DNA from: Oscillospiraceae bacterium
GTDB lineage: Bacteria; Bacillota; Clostridia; UMGS1810
Length of the DNA stretch: 32,966 nucleotides
Direction of reading: 5' to 3'
Assembly (NCBI GenBank): GCA_022769845.1
Contig: JALEIO010000027.1
Coordinates: 1 to 32,966, forward strand
Positions 21,424 to 28,465 of this stretch are shown piece after piece. Made by a program: the position numbers and the translations under genes. Below the pieces are notes generated by a model. That model was not told the DNA's origin and did not search any database. It saw nothing but the letters and a program-made list of their open reading frames with translations. Every line of letters starts with the position of its first letter. Within the stretch, counting starts at the first letter, position 1.

Positions 21424-21864
21424 ATGAAATTATTTGAACTTGCTCCAAGCAAAGGCGCTGTAAAAGACAGAAAAAGAGTGGGCAGAGGTCACGGTTCGGG
21501 CAGCGGAAAAACATCTGGTAGAGGCCATAAAGGACAGAATGCCAGAAGCGGCGGCGGTGTAAGAGTTGGTTTTGAAGGCGGTCAGATGCCTATATACAGA
21601 AGATTGCCGAAACGCGGCTTTACAAATATCTTTGCTAAGGAATATGTTGAAGTAAAAATTTCAGATTTGAATAAATTTGAATCCGGTGCAGTTGTAGACG
21701 CTCAAGCTTTGAAGAAAGCCGGAATCATCAAAAAAGTTTGTGACGGCATTAAGGTGTTGGGTAACGGTGAAATAAACGTTAAACTCACAGTTAAAGCTGC
21801 GAAGTTTACAGAAGCTGCTAAGGAGAAGATTGAAGCAGCCGGAGGAAAGGCTGAGGTGATGTAA
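21424..21864 (+). CDS. rplO: 50S ribosomal protein L15
   Basis: Late-assembly 50S protein with a long glycine/arginine-rich N-terminal extension that threads through 23S rRNA (KRVGRGHGSGSGKTSGRGHK and RSGGGVRVGFEGGQMPIYRR). Length 146. The start is ATG at 21424, behind AGGAGGTG (21410-21417). Its end carries GAGGTGAT, which serves as ribosome binding site for secY one base downstream. Confidence 0.97.
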   Translation: MKLFELAPSKGAVKDRKRVGRGHGSGSGKTSGRGHKGQNARSGGGVRVGFEGGQMPIYRRLPKRGFTNIFAKEYVEVKISDLNKFESGAVVDAQALKKAGIIKKVCDGIKVLGNGEINVKLTVKAAKFTEAAKEKIEAAGGKAEVM

Positions 21865-21865
21865 G

Positions 21866-23113
21866 GTGTTTCAGACCATTAGAAATGCTTGGAAAATCCC
21901 GGATCTTCGAAAAAAGATTTTATTTACTCTGTTTATGATTGCGGTGTTCAGGCTCGGTTCTTACATTCCTGTTCCCGGTCTTGACAGAGGCGCGCTTCAA
22001 AGTATGATTGGCGAGGGCAACAACCTTTTCGGTATGCTCGATTTATTTTCGGGTGGTGCGTTCGGTAATGCAACAATTTTTGCTATGAGTATTACCCCGT
22101 ACATCAACTCGTCAATTATAATTCAGCTTTTGACGGTTGCAATCCCTGCTTTGGAACGTCTTGCCAAAGAAGGCGAAGAAGGCAGAAAGAGACTTGCTTC
22201 CTGGACAAGATACGGCACTGTTATATTAGCTTTTATTCAGGCTTTGGGCTTGTATTTTGCGTTAAGAAGCGGTATTTCAAATCCCGGCGTTGTATCGTTT
22301 ATAATGATTACCTTCTCGTTTACGGCAGGTACGGCATTTCTTATGTGGCTCGGAGAGCAAATCACCGAATACGGCGTTGGAAACGGTATTTCGATTATCA
22401 TTTTTGCAGGTATCGTATCGAGAGTGCCCAGCTCTGTTATAGGACTTGTTAACAACTTTAGGGCTGTTCAGGGTATTCAGGGTATTATCTCGCTTGCCGC
22501 AATTATAATTGTATCGGCAGCTTCAATTTTGCTTGTTGTATTCATCAATGACGCAGAAAGAAGAATTCCGGTACAGTATGCAAAGAGAATGGTCGGACGT
22601 AAAATGTACGGCGGTCAGAGCACTCATATTCCGATTAAGATTGCTATGGCAGGCGTTATTCCGATTATCTTTGCAATGTCGATTTTGTCTTTCCCGCAAA
22701 CCATTGCGCAGCTTATCGGCAAAAACATTCAGATTTTTAACACAACGTCGTGGTGGTATATTATTTTGTACTTCCTGCTTATCATTTTCTTCACATATTT
22801 CTATACCGCAATTCAGTTTAATCCGATTGAGGTTGCAAATAATATGAAGAAAAACGGCGGATTTATCCCCGGTATAAGACCGGGTAAACCGACAAGTGAT
22901 TTTATTAACAAGGTTTTGGTTAAAATTACATTGGCAGGCGCAGTATTTTTAGGACTTATCGCGGTTCTTCCGCAGATTGTCGTTAAGTACACCGCATTTC
23001 ATCTTACGCTCGGCGGTTCGTCGCTCCTTATCTTGGTCGGCGTTGCGCTCGAAACGGTTAAACAGATTGAATCGCAAATGCTTATGCGTCACTACAAAGG
23101 ATTTTTGGATTAA
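21866..23113 (+). CDS. secY: Preprotein translocase subunit SecY
   Basis: Central channel of the Sec translocon in the plasma membrane. The 415 residues show ten hydrophobic segments, the first at about 17-36. Family signatures are RLGSYIPVPGLD, the plug-region SGGAFGNATIFAMSITPYIN, LWLGEQITE-like LMWLGEQITEYGVGNGISII, and the cytoplasmic loop QYAKRMVGRKMYGGQSTHIP and NMKKNGGFIPGIRPGKPT. Start is GTG at 21866, directly after the rplO stop, which implies translational coupling. Confidence 0.98.
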   Translation: MFQTIRNAWKIPDLRKKILFTLFMIAVFRLGSYIPVPGLDRGALQSMIGEGNNLFGMLDLFSGGAFGNATIFAMSITPYINSSIIIQLLTVAIPALERLAKEGEEGRKRLASWTRYGTVILAFIQALGLYFALRSGISNPGVVSFIMITFSFTAGTAFLMWLGEQITEYGVGNGISIIIFAGIVSRVPSSVIGLVNNFRAVQGIQGIISLAAIIIVSAASILLVVFINDAERRIPVQYAKRMVGRKMYGGQSTHIPIKIAMAGVIPIIFAMSILSFPQTIAQLIGKNIQIFNTTSWWYIILYFLLIIFFTYFYTAIQFNPIEVANNMKKNGGFIPGIRPGKPTSDFINKVLVKITLAGAVFLGLIAVLPQIVVKYTAFHLTLGGSSLLILVGVALETVKQIESQMLMRHYKGFLD

Positions 23114-23139
23114 TAAAATAATTTGTCAGGGAGAAATTT

Positions 23140-23772
23140 ATGAAAATTATTATGCTTGGTGCCCCCGGTGCGGGCAAAGGAACGCAGGCTGAAATTCTCA
23201 ATAAAATGTATGGCATACCTACAATTTCGACAGGCGCTATTATAAGAGAAGCTATTAAAAGCGGAACTGAACTTGGAAATAAGGTTAAGGCTATCATTGA
23301 GAGCGGTAATCTTGTGTCAGACGATATTGTAATCGAAATCATAAAGAAACGTCTTGCGGAAAAAGATTGCGAAAACGGATTTATTTTAGACGGTTTTCCG
23401 CGAACTGTTGCGCAAGCGGACGCGCTTTACGATATGGGCATTTTAATAGACAAAGTTATTTCTATTGAAGTGGACGATGAGGATATCATCAAAAGACTTT
23501 CGGGCAGACGTGAGTGTTCAGGCTGCAGGGCAACCTATCACATTGACAGCAAGCCGTCGTCTAAAGGCGATGTATGCGAGAAATGCGGCGCGGCGCTTAC
23601 GGTACGTCCTGACGATGAACCCGAAACAATCAAAAAAAGGCTTGATGTCTACCACGAGCAGACCGAGGCTTTAAAGGATTATTATGAGGGCAAGAAAATT
23701 CTTCACAAGGTATGCGGCAGCAATGGAATCGAGGCTACCACCAAGAGCATTGTAGCAGTATTGGAGAATTAA
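23140..23772 (+). CDS. adk: Adenylate kinase (zinc LID form)
   Basis: Catalyses AMP + ATP to two ADP. P-loop GAPGAGKGT (residues 8-16), AMP-binding TGAIIREAI and GFPRTVAQA are present. The LID carries four cysteines (C126, C129, C146, C149: CSGC and CEKC), so it is the structural-zinc Gram-positive form. Length 210. It follows secY by 26 bases, and map starts 2 bases after its stop. Confidence 0.98.
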   Translation: MKIIMLGAPGAGKGTQAEILNKMYGIPTISTGAIIREAIKSGTELGNKVKAIIESGNLVSDDIVIEIIKKRLAEKDCENGFILDGFPRTVAQADALYDMGILIDKVISIEVDDEDIIKRLSGRRECSGCRATYHIDSKPSSKGDVCEKCGAALTVRPDDEPETIKKRLDVYHEQTEALKDYYEGKKILHKVCGSNGIEATTKSIVAVLEN

Positions 23773-23774
23773 AA

Positions 23775-24524
23775 ATGATTTATATTAAGTCAGCGGGCGA
23801 AGTGGCTAAAATGCGCCGTTCAGGCAAGATTACGGCAAACGTTTTTGAAGTGTTGAAACCGTATATCAAACCCGGCGTATCAACCGCAGAGCTTGACAAA
23901 ATCGCGAAAGAATATATACTAAACTCCGAGGCAAAACCGTCATTTTTAAACTATAACGGTTTTCCCGCCAGTATATGTTCCTCGGTAAATGATGTTGTTA
24001 TTCACGGCATACCCAGTCACAGCGAGATTTTAAAAGACGGCGATATTATCAGCATCGACGTCGGAGTTATCAAAGAAGGTTACCACTCGGACGCAGCGAG
24101 AACCTTTGCTGTGGGAAATATCAGCGAGGATGCCGCACGATTAATTGACGTTACTCAAAAAAGCTTTTTTGAAGGAATACGTTATGCAAAGCAGGGCGAG
24201 AGGCTTTTTAGCATATCGGCAACAATTCAGGATTATGTTGAAGGTGCAGGCTTTAGCATCGTTAAAAATTACTGCGGTCACGGAGTCGGCAGAAATCTTC
24301 ATGAGGACCCTGAAATTCCGAATTACGGAAAGTTCGGTCACGGAAACAGACTTATGCGCAATATGACGCTTGCGATTGAGCCTATGGTTAATATGGGCGG
24401 CGCGGCGACAAAAGTCTTATCTGATGGCTGGAAGGTTGTCACACAGGATAAATCGTATGCGGCGCATTATGAGAATACCATTGTGATAACAGACGGTGAG
24501 CCGATTATTCTTACCGCGCTTTAA
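23775..24524 (+). CDS. map: Methionine aminopeptidase, type I
   Basis: Removes the initiator methionine from nascent proteins. All metal and active-site residues are visible: H77 (VIHGIP), D95 and D106 (ISIDVG and YHSDAART), H169 (CGHGVGRNLHEDPE), E202 (LAIEPMV) and E233 (YENTIVIT). Length 249. The ATG at 23775 has GGAG inside the end of adk; the frame extends to 23712 only within adk and is ignored. Confidence 0.97.
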   Translation: MIYIKSAGEVAKMRRSGKITANVFEVLKPYIKPGVSTAELDKIAKEYILNSEAKPSFLNYNGFPASICSSVNDVVIHGIPSHSEILKDGDIISIDVGVIKEGYHSDAARTFAVGNISEDAARLIDVTQKSFFEGIRYAKQGERLFSISATIQDYVEGAGFSIVKNYCGHGVGRNLHEDPEIPNYGKFGHGNRLMRNMTLAIEPMVNMGGAATKVLSDGWKVVTQDKSYAAHYENTIVITDGEPIILTAL

Positions 24525-24555
24525 ACGTGTTGTGAAATTTAAGTAGAGGTGATAT

Positions 24556-24828
24556 GTGTTGGACGCTCATCCCGGCGGATTTGTATATGCAGTTGCCGGC
24601 AGAGATTCGGGAAAATGCTTCATCATTCTGTCCGTAGAAGATAATTATGCATATATTGCAGACGGCAAGGGCAGAAAGGTGGGCGCACCCAAAAAGAAAA
24701 AATTAAAGCATTTGCGGCTTACTTCTTCGGTCGATCCATTTTTGGCAAACAAGCTTTTCGAGGTCGGCAAGGTTACCAACAAAGAGGTAAGACACGCTAT
24801 AAGAGCGTTTTTGGGTGAAAGTAAATGA
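24556..24828 (+). CDS. KOW-domain RNA-binding protein (L14e-like)
   Basis: A 90-residue basic protein regularly found between map and infA in Clostridia and annotated as KOW-domain or L14E-like. The KOW segment is PGGFVYAVAGRDSGKCFIIL, followed by ADGKGRKVGAPKKKKLKHLR. The C-terminus is helical and basic. It may bind rRNA, but its role is not known. The start is GTG 24556 or the adjacent TTG 24559; AGAGGTG (24545-24551) gives better spacing for the TTG. Confidence 0.88.
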   Translation: MLDAHPGGFVYAVAGRDSGKCFIILSVEDNYAYIADGKGRKVGAPKKKKLKHLRLTSSVDPFLANKLFEVGKVTNKEVRHAIRAFLGESK

Positions 24829-24857
24829 CGAAAATTTTGTAAAAGGAGGTTTTTATT

Positions 24858-25076
24858 ATGGCAAAAGAAGACGTATTGGAGCTTGAAGGCACAGTTATTG
24901 AAGCGCTGCCCAATGCAATGTTTCAAGTTGAGTTTGAAAACGGTCACAGAATACTTGCTCATATTTCGGGTAAGCTCCGAATGAATTTTATAAGAATTCT
25001 GCCGGGTGATAAGGTTACGGTTGAAATGTCGCCTTATGACCTCACAAGAGGCAGAATTACCTGGAGAGCAAAATAA
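24858..25076 (+). CDS. infA: Translation initiation factor IF-1
   Basis: OB-fold factor occupying the 30S A site during initiation. The 72 residues, starting AKEDVLELEGTVIEALPNAM and ending DLTRGRITWRAK, are near-identical to the family consensus. AAAAGGAGG precedes the ATG. A 103-base gap to rpmJ contains only a short repeat and weak dyads. Confidence 0.99.
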   Translation: MAKEDVLELEGTVIEALPNAMFQVEFENGHRILAHISGKLRMNFIRILPGDKVTVEMSPYDLTRGRITWRAK

Positions 25077-25179
25077 ACCTATTTACAAATGTGCATTTAA
25101 ACTGCAAATGTGCAGCTTTATGCCAAAAAACCTTTAGTTTAGATTTTTTCGAGATTTTTAAAGAACAGGAGGAGAAATT

Positions 25180-25293
25180 ATGAAAGTCAGACCTTCAGTA
25201 AAACCTATTTGCGAAAAATGCAAAATTATTAAAAGAAAAGGCAATGTTATGGTTATTTGCCAAAACCCCAAGCATAAGCAGAAACAGGGTTGA
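25180..25293 (+). CDS. rpmJ: 50S ribosomal protein L36 (zinc form)
   Basis: Smallest ribosomal protein, 37 residues (KVRPSVKPICEKCKIIKRKG then NVMVICQNPKHKQKQG). The zinc ligands C11, C14, C27 and H32 are all present, so it is the zinc-binding C+ paralogue. AGGAGGAGAA precedes the ATG. It lies between infA and rpsM as in most Firmicutes. Confidence 0.97.
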   Translation: MKVRPSVKPICEKCKIIKRKGNVMVICQNPKHKQKQG

Positions 25294-25308
25294 TAACTGC
25301 CTTTAACC

Positions 25309-25348
25309 TAAAAGGGGGCGGCTGTACGATTTTTCGTAACCCCTTTTA
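25309..25348 (+). promoter_or_regulatory. Composite hairpin between rpmJ and rpsM
   Basis: An outer stem TAAAAGGGG/CCCCTTTTA (25309-25317 with 25340-25348) encloses an inner stem TACGA/TCGTA (25325-25329 with 25334-25338, loop TTTT). A short T-rich stretch follows. It ends about 60 bases before rpsM. It could be a partial terminator tuning alpha-operon expression or a ribosomal-protein binding site; I cannot distinguish these. Confidence 0.55.
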
Positions 25349-25407
25349 CGGTTTTATATAAATTAAGCTTACATTTATTTTTGTTAAATTTTTAAGGAGG
25401 TGTAAAA

Positions 25408-25776
25408 ATGGCTCGTATAGCTGGCGTAGATTTACCTAACGAAAAAAGAGTTGAGATTGGCCTTACCTACATTTTTGGTATCGGCAGAAAATCTTCAAAC
25501 AAAATTTTAAGCGAAACAGGTATAAATCCCGACACTCGTGTTAAAGACTTAACAGAGGACGAGATTTCTAAATTAAGAGCTGCCATTGATAAAGATTATC
25601 ACGTTGAAGGTGATTTGAGACGTCAAACAGCGCTTGATATAAAAAGACTCATTGAAATCGGATGTTACAGAGGACTTCGTCACAGAAGAGGTCTTCCTGT
25701 AAGAGGTCAGAGATCAAAAACAAATGCAAGAACAAGAAAAGGCCCGAGAAAAACAATGGCTAACAAGAAGAAATAG
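25408..25776 (+). CDS. rpsM: 30S ribosomal protein S13
   Basis: Head protein contacting the P-site tRNA and L5. MARIAGVDLPNEKRVEIGLT, FGIGRKSSNKIL and the tail GLRHRRGLPVRGQRSKTNAR are canonical. Length 122. AAGGAGGTG lies before the ATG; rpsK follows after 18 bases. Confidence 0.98.
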   Translation: MARIAGVDLPNEKRVEIGLTYIFGIGRKSSNKILSETGINPDTRVKDLTEDEISKLRAAIDKDYHVEGDLRRQTALDIKRLIEIGCYRGLRHRRGLPVRGQRSKTNARTRKGPRKTMANKKK

Positions 25777-25794
25777 AAAGGGAGGGGTATAACA

Positions 25795-26184
25795 ATGGCT
25801 CAAGTTAAAAGAACACGTAAAAGACGTGAAAAGAAAAACGTTGAAAAAGGAGCTGCACATATCCGTTCCTCTTTCAATAACACTATTGTAACAATCACAG
25901 ATACTGCAGGTAACGCTCTTTCGTGGGCAAGTGCCGGCGGACTGGGCTTTAGAGGCTCAAGAAAAAGCACGCCTTTTGCATCGCAGATGGCTGCTGAAAC
26001 CGCTGCAAAGGCCGCTATGGAACACGGTCTTAAATCTGTTGAAGTTTATGTTAAAGGTCCCGGCGCAGGACGTGAAGCTGCAATAAGAGCACTTCAGACT
26101 GCCGGCTTGGAGGTTAGTATGATTAAAGATGTAACCCCAATTCCGCACAACGGCTGCAGACCGCCCAAAAGAAGAAGAGTTTGA
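25795..26184 (+). CDS. rpsK: 30S ribosomal protein S11
   Basis: Platform protein near the mRNA exit. HIRSSFNNTIVTITDTAGNA, WASAGGLGFRGSRKSTPFAS and the C-terminal PIPHNGCRPPKRRRV are diagnostic. Length 129. GGGAGGGG precedes the ATG. Confidence 0.98.
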   Translation: MAQVKRTRKRREKKNVEKGAAHIRSSFNNTIVTITDTAGNALSWASAGGLGFRGSRKSTPFASQMAAETAAKAAMEHGLKSVEVYVKGPGAGREAAIRALQTAGLEVSMIKDVTPIPHNGCRPPKRRRV

Positions 26185-26201
26185 TATAGGAGGTGCAATA
26201 A

Positions 26202-26828
26202 ATGGCTAGATATACCGACGCTGTGTGCCGTCTTTGCCGCCGTGAGGGTCAAAAGCTCTTCTTGAAAGGCGCAAGATGTTACAGTGATAAATGTTCCGTA
26301 GGAAAAAGACAGTATGCTCCGGGTCAGCATGGTCAGGGCAGAAAAAAACTTTCAGAGTACGGAATACAGTTAAGAGAAAAACAGAAAGCAAAAAGATATT
26401 ACGGCGTATTGGAATCGCAGTTTGAAAAGTATTTCGATATGGCAAGCAACAAAAAAGGTATTACAGGTGAAAACCTTTTACAGATTTTGGAAAGCCGTTT
26501 AGACAATGTTGTTTACAGACTCGGCTTCGCTCTTTCAAGACCCGAAGCAAGACAGCTTGTAAGACATGGTCATTTTACGGTTGACGGTCATAAGGTTAAC
26601 ATTCCGTCATATCTTGTAAAACCCGGCGCTGTTATCACAATTAAAGAAAACAGCAGAAGCCTTCCCAAAATTAAGAGCATTTTAGAGCAAACTGACGGAA
26701 AGGTTATTCCGAAATGGCTTGATTTGGACAGAAATACATTGCAGGCAAAAGTTGTTAACCTTTGTGACAGGGAAGATATCGACTTAGACGTTCAGGAACA
26801 CTTAATCGTTGAGTTGTATTCTAAATAA
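26202..26828 (+). CDS. rpsD: 30S ribosomal protein S4 (zinc form)
   Basis: Primary 16S binder and, in several bacteria, a translational autoregulator. The N-terminal zinc site C9, C12, C26, C31 (CRLC, RCYSDKC) is intact, unlike zinc-free S4 paralogues. The S4 RNA-binding domain is at about 98-160 (SRLDNVVYRLGFALSRPEAR). Length 208. TAGGAGGTG lies before the ATG. Its location inside the alpha operon differs from the separate rpsD of B. subtilis. Confidence 0.98.
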   Translation: MARYTDAVCRLCRREGQKLFLKGARCYSDKCSVGKRQYAPGQHGQGRKKLSEYGIQLREKQKAKRYYGVLESQFEKYFDMASNKKGITGENLLQILESRLDNVVYRLGFALSRPEARQLVRHGHFTVDGHKVNIPSYLVKPGAVITIKENSRSLPKIKSILEQTDGKVIPKWLDLDRNTLQAKVVNLCDREDIDLDVQEHLIVELYSK

Positions 26829-26877
26829 GCCTTCCCCATAAAATTATTTTTAATACTGGAATGGAGGGTTGTAAAGT

Positions 26878-27834
26878 ATGATAGAAATGGAAAAACCCAA
26901 GGTTGAATGCGTGGAAAGAAGCGAGGACGGAACGTATGCGCGTTTTGAAGTTGAGCCTTTAGAGCGTGGCTACGGCATAACTTTAGGCAACTCAATAAGA
27001 CGAGTTTTGCTTTCGTCACTTCCCGGTTCTGCCGCAACATCCGTAAAAATCGACGGTGTACTCCACGAATTTAGCACAATTCCCGGGGTTAAAGAAGATG
27101 TTACGGAAATAATTTTAAATATCAAAAAGCTTATAACCATTGTTTACAGTGAAGTGCCCAAGACCGTTTACATTGATGCAACCGGTGCAGGCGAGGTGCT
27201 TGCCGGCGATATAAAATGCGACTCTGAAGTTGAAATAATCAACAAAGATTTGCACATTGCAACACTTGACGACAATGCAAAGCTTTATATGGAAATTACT
27301 CTTGCAAATGGCAGAGGCTATGTTCCGGCCGAGAAAAATAAGGAAAATATGCAGAGCATAATCGGCGTAATTCCCGTTGATTCTATCTATTCGCCTATCT
27401 GCAAGGTAAATTACAACGTAACCAACACTCGTGTTGGTCAGGTGACCGATTACGACAAGCTCTCTTTGGAGCTTTGGTCGGACGGTACTATCACGCCTGA
27501 AGAAGCATTGAGCTTAAGCGCGAAAATTTTGAACGACCATATGAGCTTGTTCATTGATTTAACTGATGAAATCAAGCACAAAGACATTATGGTTGAAAAG
27601 GAAGATAATAAGAAGGATAAGGTTCTTGAGCTTACTATTGAAGAACTTGACCTTTCTGTTCGTTCATTTAACTGCCTTAAGAGAGCCGGTATCAATACGG
27701 TTGAAGATTTGGTTAACAAGTCTGAGGGCGAAATGATGAAGGTAAGAAATTTGGGCAGAAAATCTTTAGAAGAAGTTATCGCAAAACTTGCCGCTTTGGG
27801 CTTGGTGTTCTCAAAAGAAACTTATGATGACTAA
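26878..27834 (+). CDS. rpoA: RNA polymerase subunit alpha
   Basis: Alpha dimer scaffolds RNA polymerase assembly, and its C-terminal domain contacts UP elements and activators. The N-terminal domain (about 1-230) has PLERGYGITLGNSIRRVLLS and GPxVxxA-type features. An acidic/basic linker (VEKEDNKKDKVLE) leads to the C-terminal domain (about 245-310) with SFNCLKRAGINTVEDLVNKS and RNLGRKSLEEVIAKL. Length 318. GGAGGG lies 11 bases before ATG 26878. Confidence 0.98.
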   Translation: MIEMEKPKVECVERSEDGTYARFEVEPLERGYGITLGNSIRRVLLSSLPGSAATSVKIDGVLHEFSTIPGVKEDVTEIILNIKKLITIVYSEVPKTVYIDATGAGEVLAGDIKCDSEVEIINKDLHIATLDDNAKLYMEITLANGRGYVPAEKNKENMQSIIGVIPVDSIYSPICKVNYNVTNTRVGQVTDYDKLSLELWSDGTITPEEALSLSAKILNDHMSLFIDLTDEIKHKDIMVEKEDNKKDKVLELTIEELDLSVRSFNCLKRAGINTVEDLVNKSEGEMMKVRNLGRKSLEEVIAKLAALGLVFSKETYDD

Positions 27835-27863
27835 AATATTGGAGCAAAGGAGGTATATGTGTT

Positions 27864-28205
27864 ATGCCGGGTACGAGAAAATTAGGTAAAGCTACCGACC
27901 ATAGAATTGCTATGCTTAAAAATCTTACAACCTCGCTTTTGGAAAACGGTAAAATTGAAACAACCGTTGCAAAAGCTAAAGAAGTGAGAAGCTTGGCTGA
28001 AAGAATGATAACCTTGGGTAAACAAAATACTCTTCATACAAGAAGGCAGGCGCTTTCTTATATTACAAAAGAGGACGTTGTTACAAAGCTATTTAATGAA
28101 ATAGCTCCTAAATATGCCGATAGAAACGGCGGATATACCAGAATTGTTAAAATTGGTCCAAGACGCGGCGACGCTGCTGAAATGGCAATTATTGAATTGG
28201 TATAA
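27864..28205 (+). CDS. rplQ: 50S ribosomal protein L17
   Basis: Last gene of the superoperon. L17 borders the exit tunnel. RKLGKATDHRIAMLKNLTTS, LLENGKIETTVAKAKEVRSL and RIVKIGPRRGDAAEMAIIEL are typical. Length 113. AAAGGAGG precedes the ATG. A strong terminator follows. The cobalt-transporter-like ecfA1-ecfA2-ecfT, truA and rplM-rpsI genes that often follow in Firmicutes are absent here. Confidence 0.98.
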   Translation: MPGTRKLGKATDHRIAMLKNLTTSLLENGKIETTVAKAKEVRSLAERMITLGKQNTLHTRRQALSYITKEDVVTKLFNEIAPKYADRNGGYTRIVKIGPRRGDAAEMAIIELV

Positions 28206-28219
28206 CTTAAAATTCAGAG

Positions 28220-28250
28220 CGGTGCCGAAAATATTCGGCATCGTTTTTAA
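28220..28250 (+). terminator. Intrinsic terminator of the ribosomal superoperon
   Basis: The ten-pair stem CGGTGCCGAA/TTCGGCATCG (28220-28229 with 28234-28243, one G-U pair) has an AATA loop and is followed by TTTTT. It lies 14 bases after rplQ. Confidence 0.93.
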
Positions 28251-28263
28251 TTTTTAAAAAGTA

Positions 28264-28292
28264 TTGACAAAGTATATTTAATGTGTTAAAAT
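28264..28292 (+). promoter_or_regulatory. Strong SigA promoter of the ABC transporter operon
   Basis: Perfect -35 TTGACA (28264-28269), exact 17-base spacer, -10 TAAAAT (28287-28292) with an upstream TG giving an extended -10. Start is expected near 28299-28300, right before the triplet array. A promoter this strong ahead of an attenuator fits control at the level of termination. Confidence 0.9.
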
Positions 28293-28304
28293 GATAACAA
28301 GATT

Positions 28305-28363
28305 TAGGATTAGTTTAGTTTTGAAAAGTTAAATTTAGGCGAGATTAGCAGAGTTTAGATGAG
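28305..28363 (+). promoter_or_regulatory. Predicted TRAP (MtrB) binding site in the transporter leader
   Basis: Nine UAG/GAG triplets lie within 59 bases. UAG occurs at 28305, 28311, 28316, 28336, 28346 and 28356; GAG occurs at 28341, 28351 and 28361. From 28311 to 28361 there are eleven positions at an exact 5-base step, eight of them UAG or GAG; the other three read UUG, AAG and AAA. TRAP is an 11-subunit ring that binds about eleven (G/U)AG triplets separated by 2-3 bases when loaded with tryptophan. The non-consensus central part contains a segment able to pair with the 5' arm of the downstream terminator. mtrB itself is not in the window. Confidence 0.8.
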
Positions 28364-28383
28364 TGTTAATATGCTTGTTTTAT

Positions 28384-28417
28384 CCTTTTCGTCTTGCGAA
28401 AAGGGTTTTTTGTTTTT
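28384..28417 (+). terminator. Leader attenuator (intrinsic terminator) before the transporter genes
   Basis: The perfect 8-pair stem CCTTTTCG/CGAAAAGG (28384-28391 with 28397-28404) is followed by TTTTTT, G, TTTTT. It lies upstream of the first gene and downstream of the promoter, so it must be conditional. An alternative pairing of its 5' arm (CTTTTC 28385-28390 and UUUA 28379-28382) with GAAAAG and UAAA at 28323-28333 inside the triplet array would act as antiterminator. When TRAP covers the array the terminator should form. Confidence 0.85.
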
Positions 28418-28465
28418 AACGTTCAAATGTAAATCCTAAACAAAATTAAAAGGGGTAGATTTACA

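Noticed and set aside
25086..25114. Two copies of a 10-base word in the infA-rpmJ gap
   Set aside because: Too short and too few for a regulatory array or CRISPR; likely chance in a small AT-rich gap.
28359..28439. 26-codon reading frame in the transporter leader as an attenuator leader peptide
   Set aside because: It contains no tryptophan codon, has a weak ribosome binding site, and overlaps the TRAP triplets; the triplet register explains the leader better.
28300..28465. T-box riboswitch upstream of the transporter
   Set aside because: T-box motifs (AGGGTGGnACCGCG-like sequence and specifier loop) are not visible and the leader is too short.
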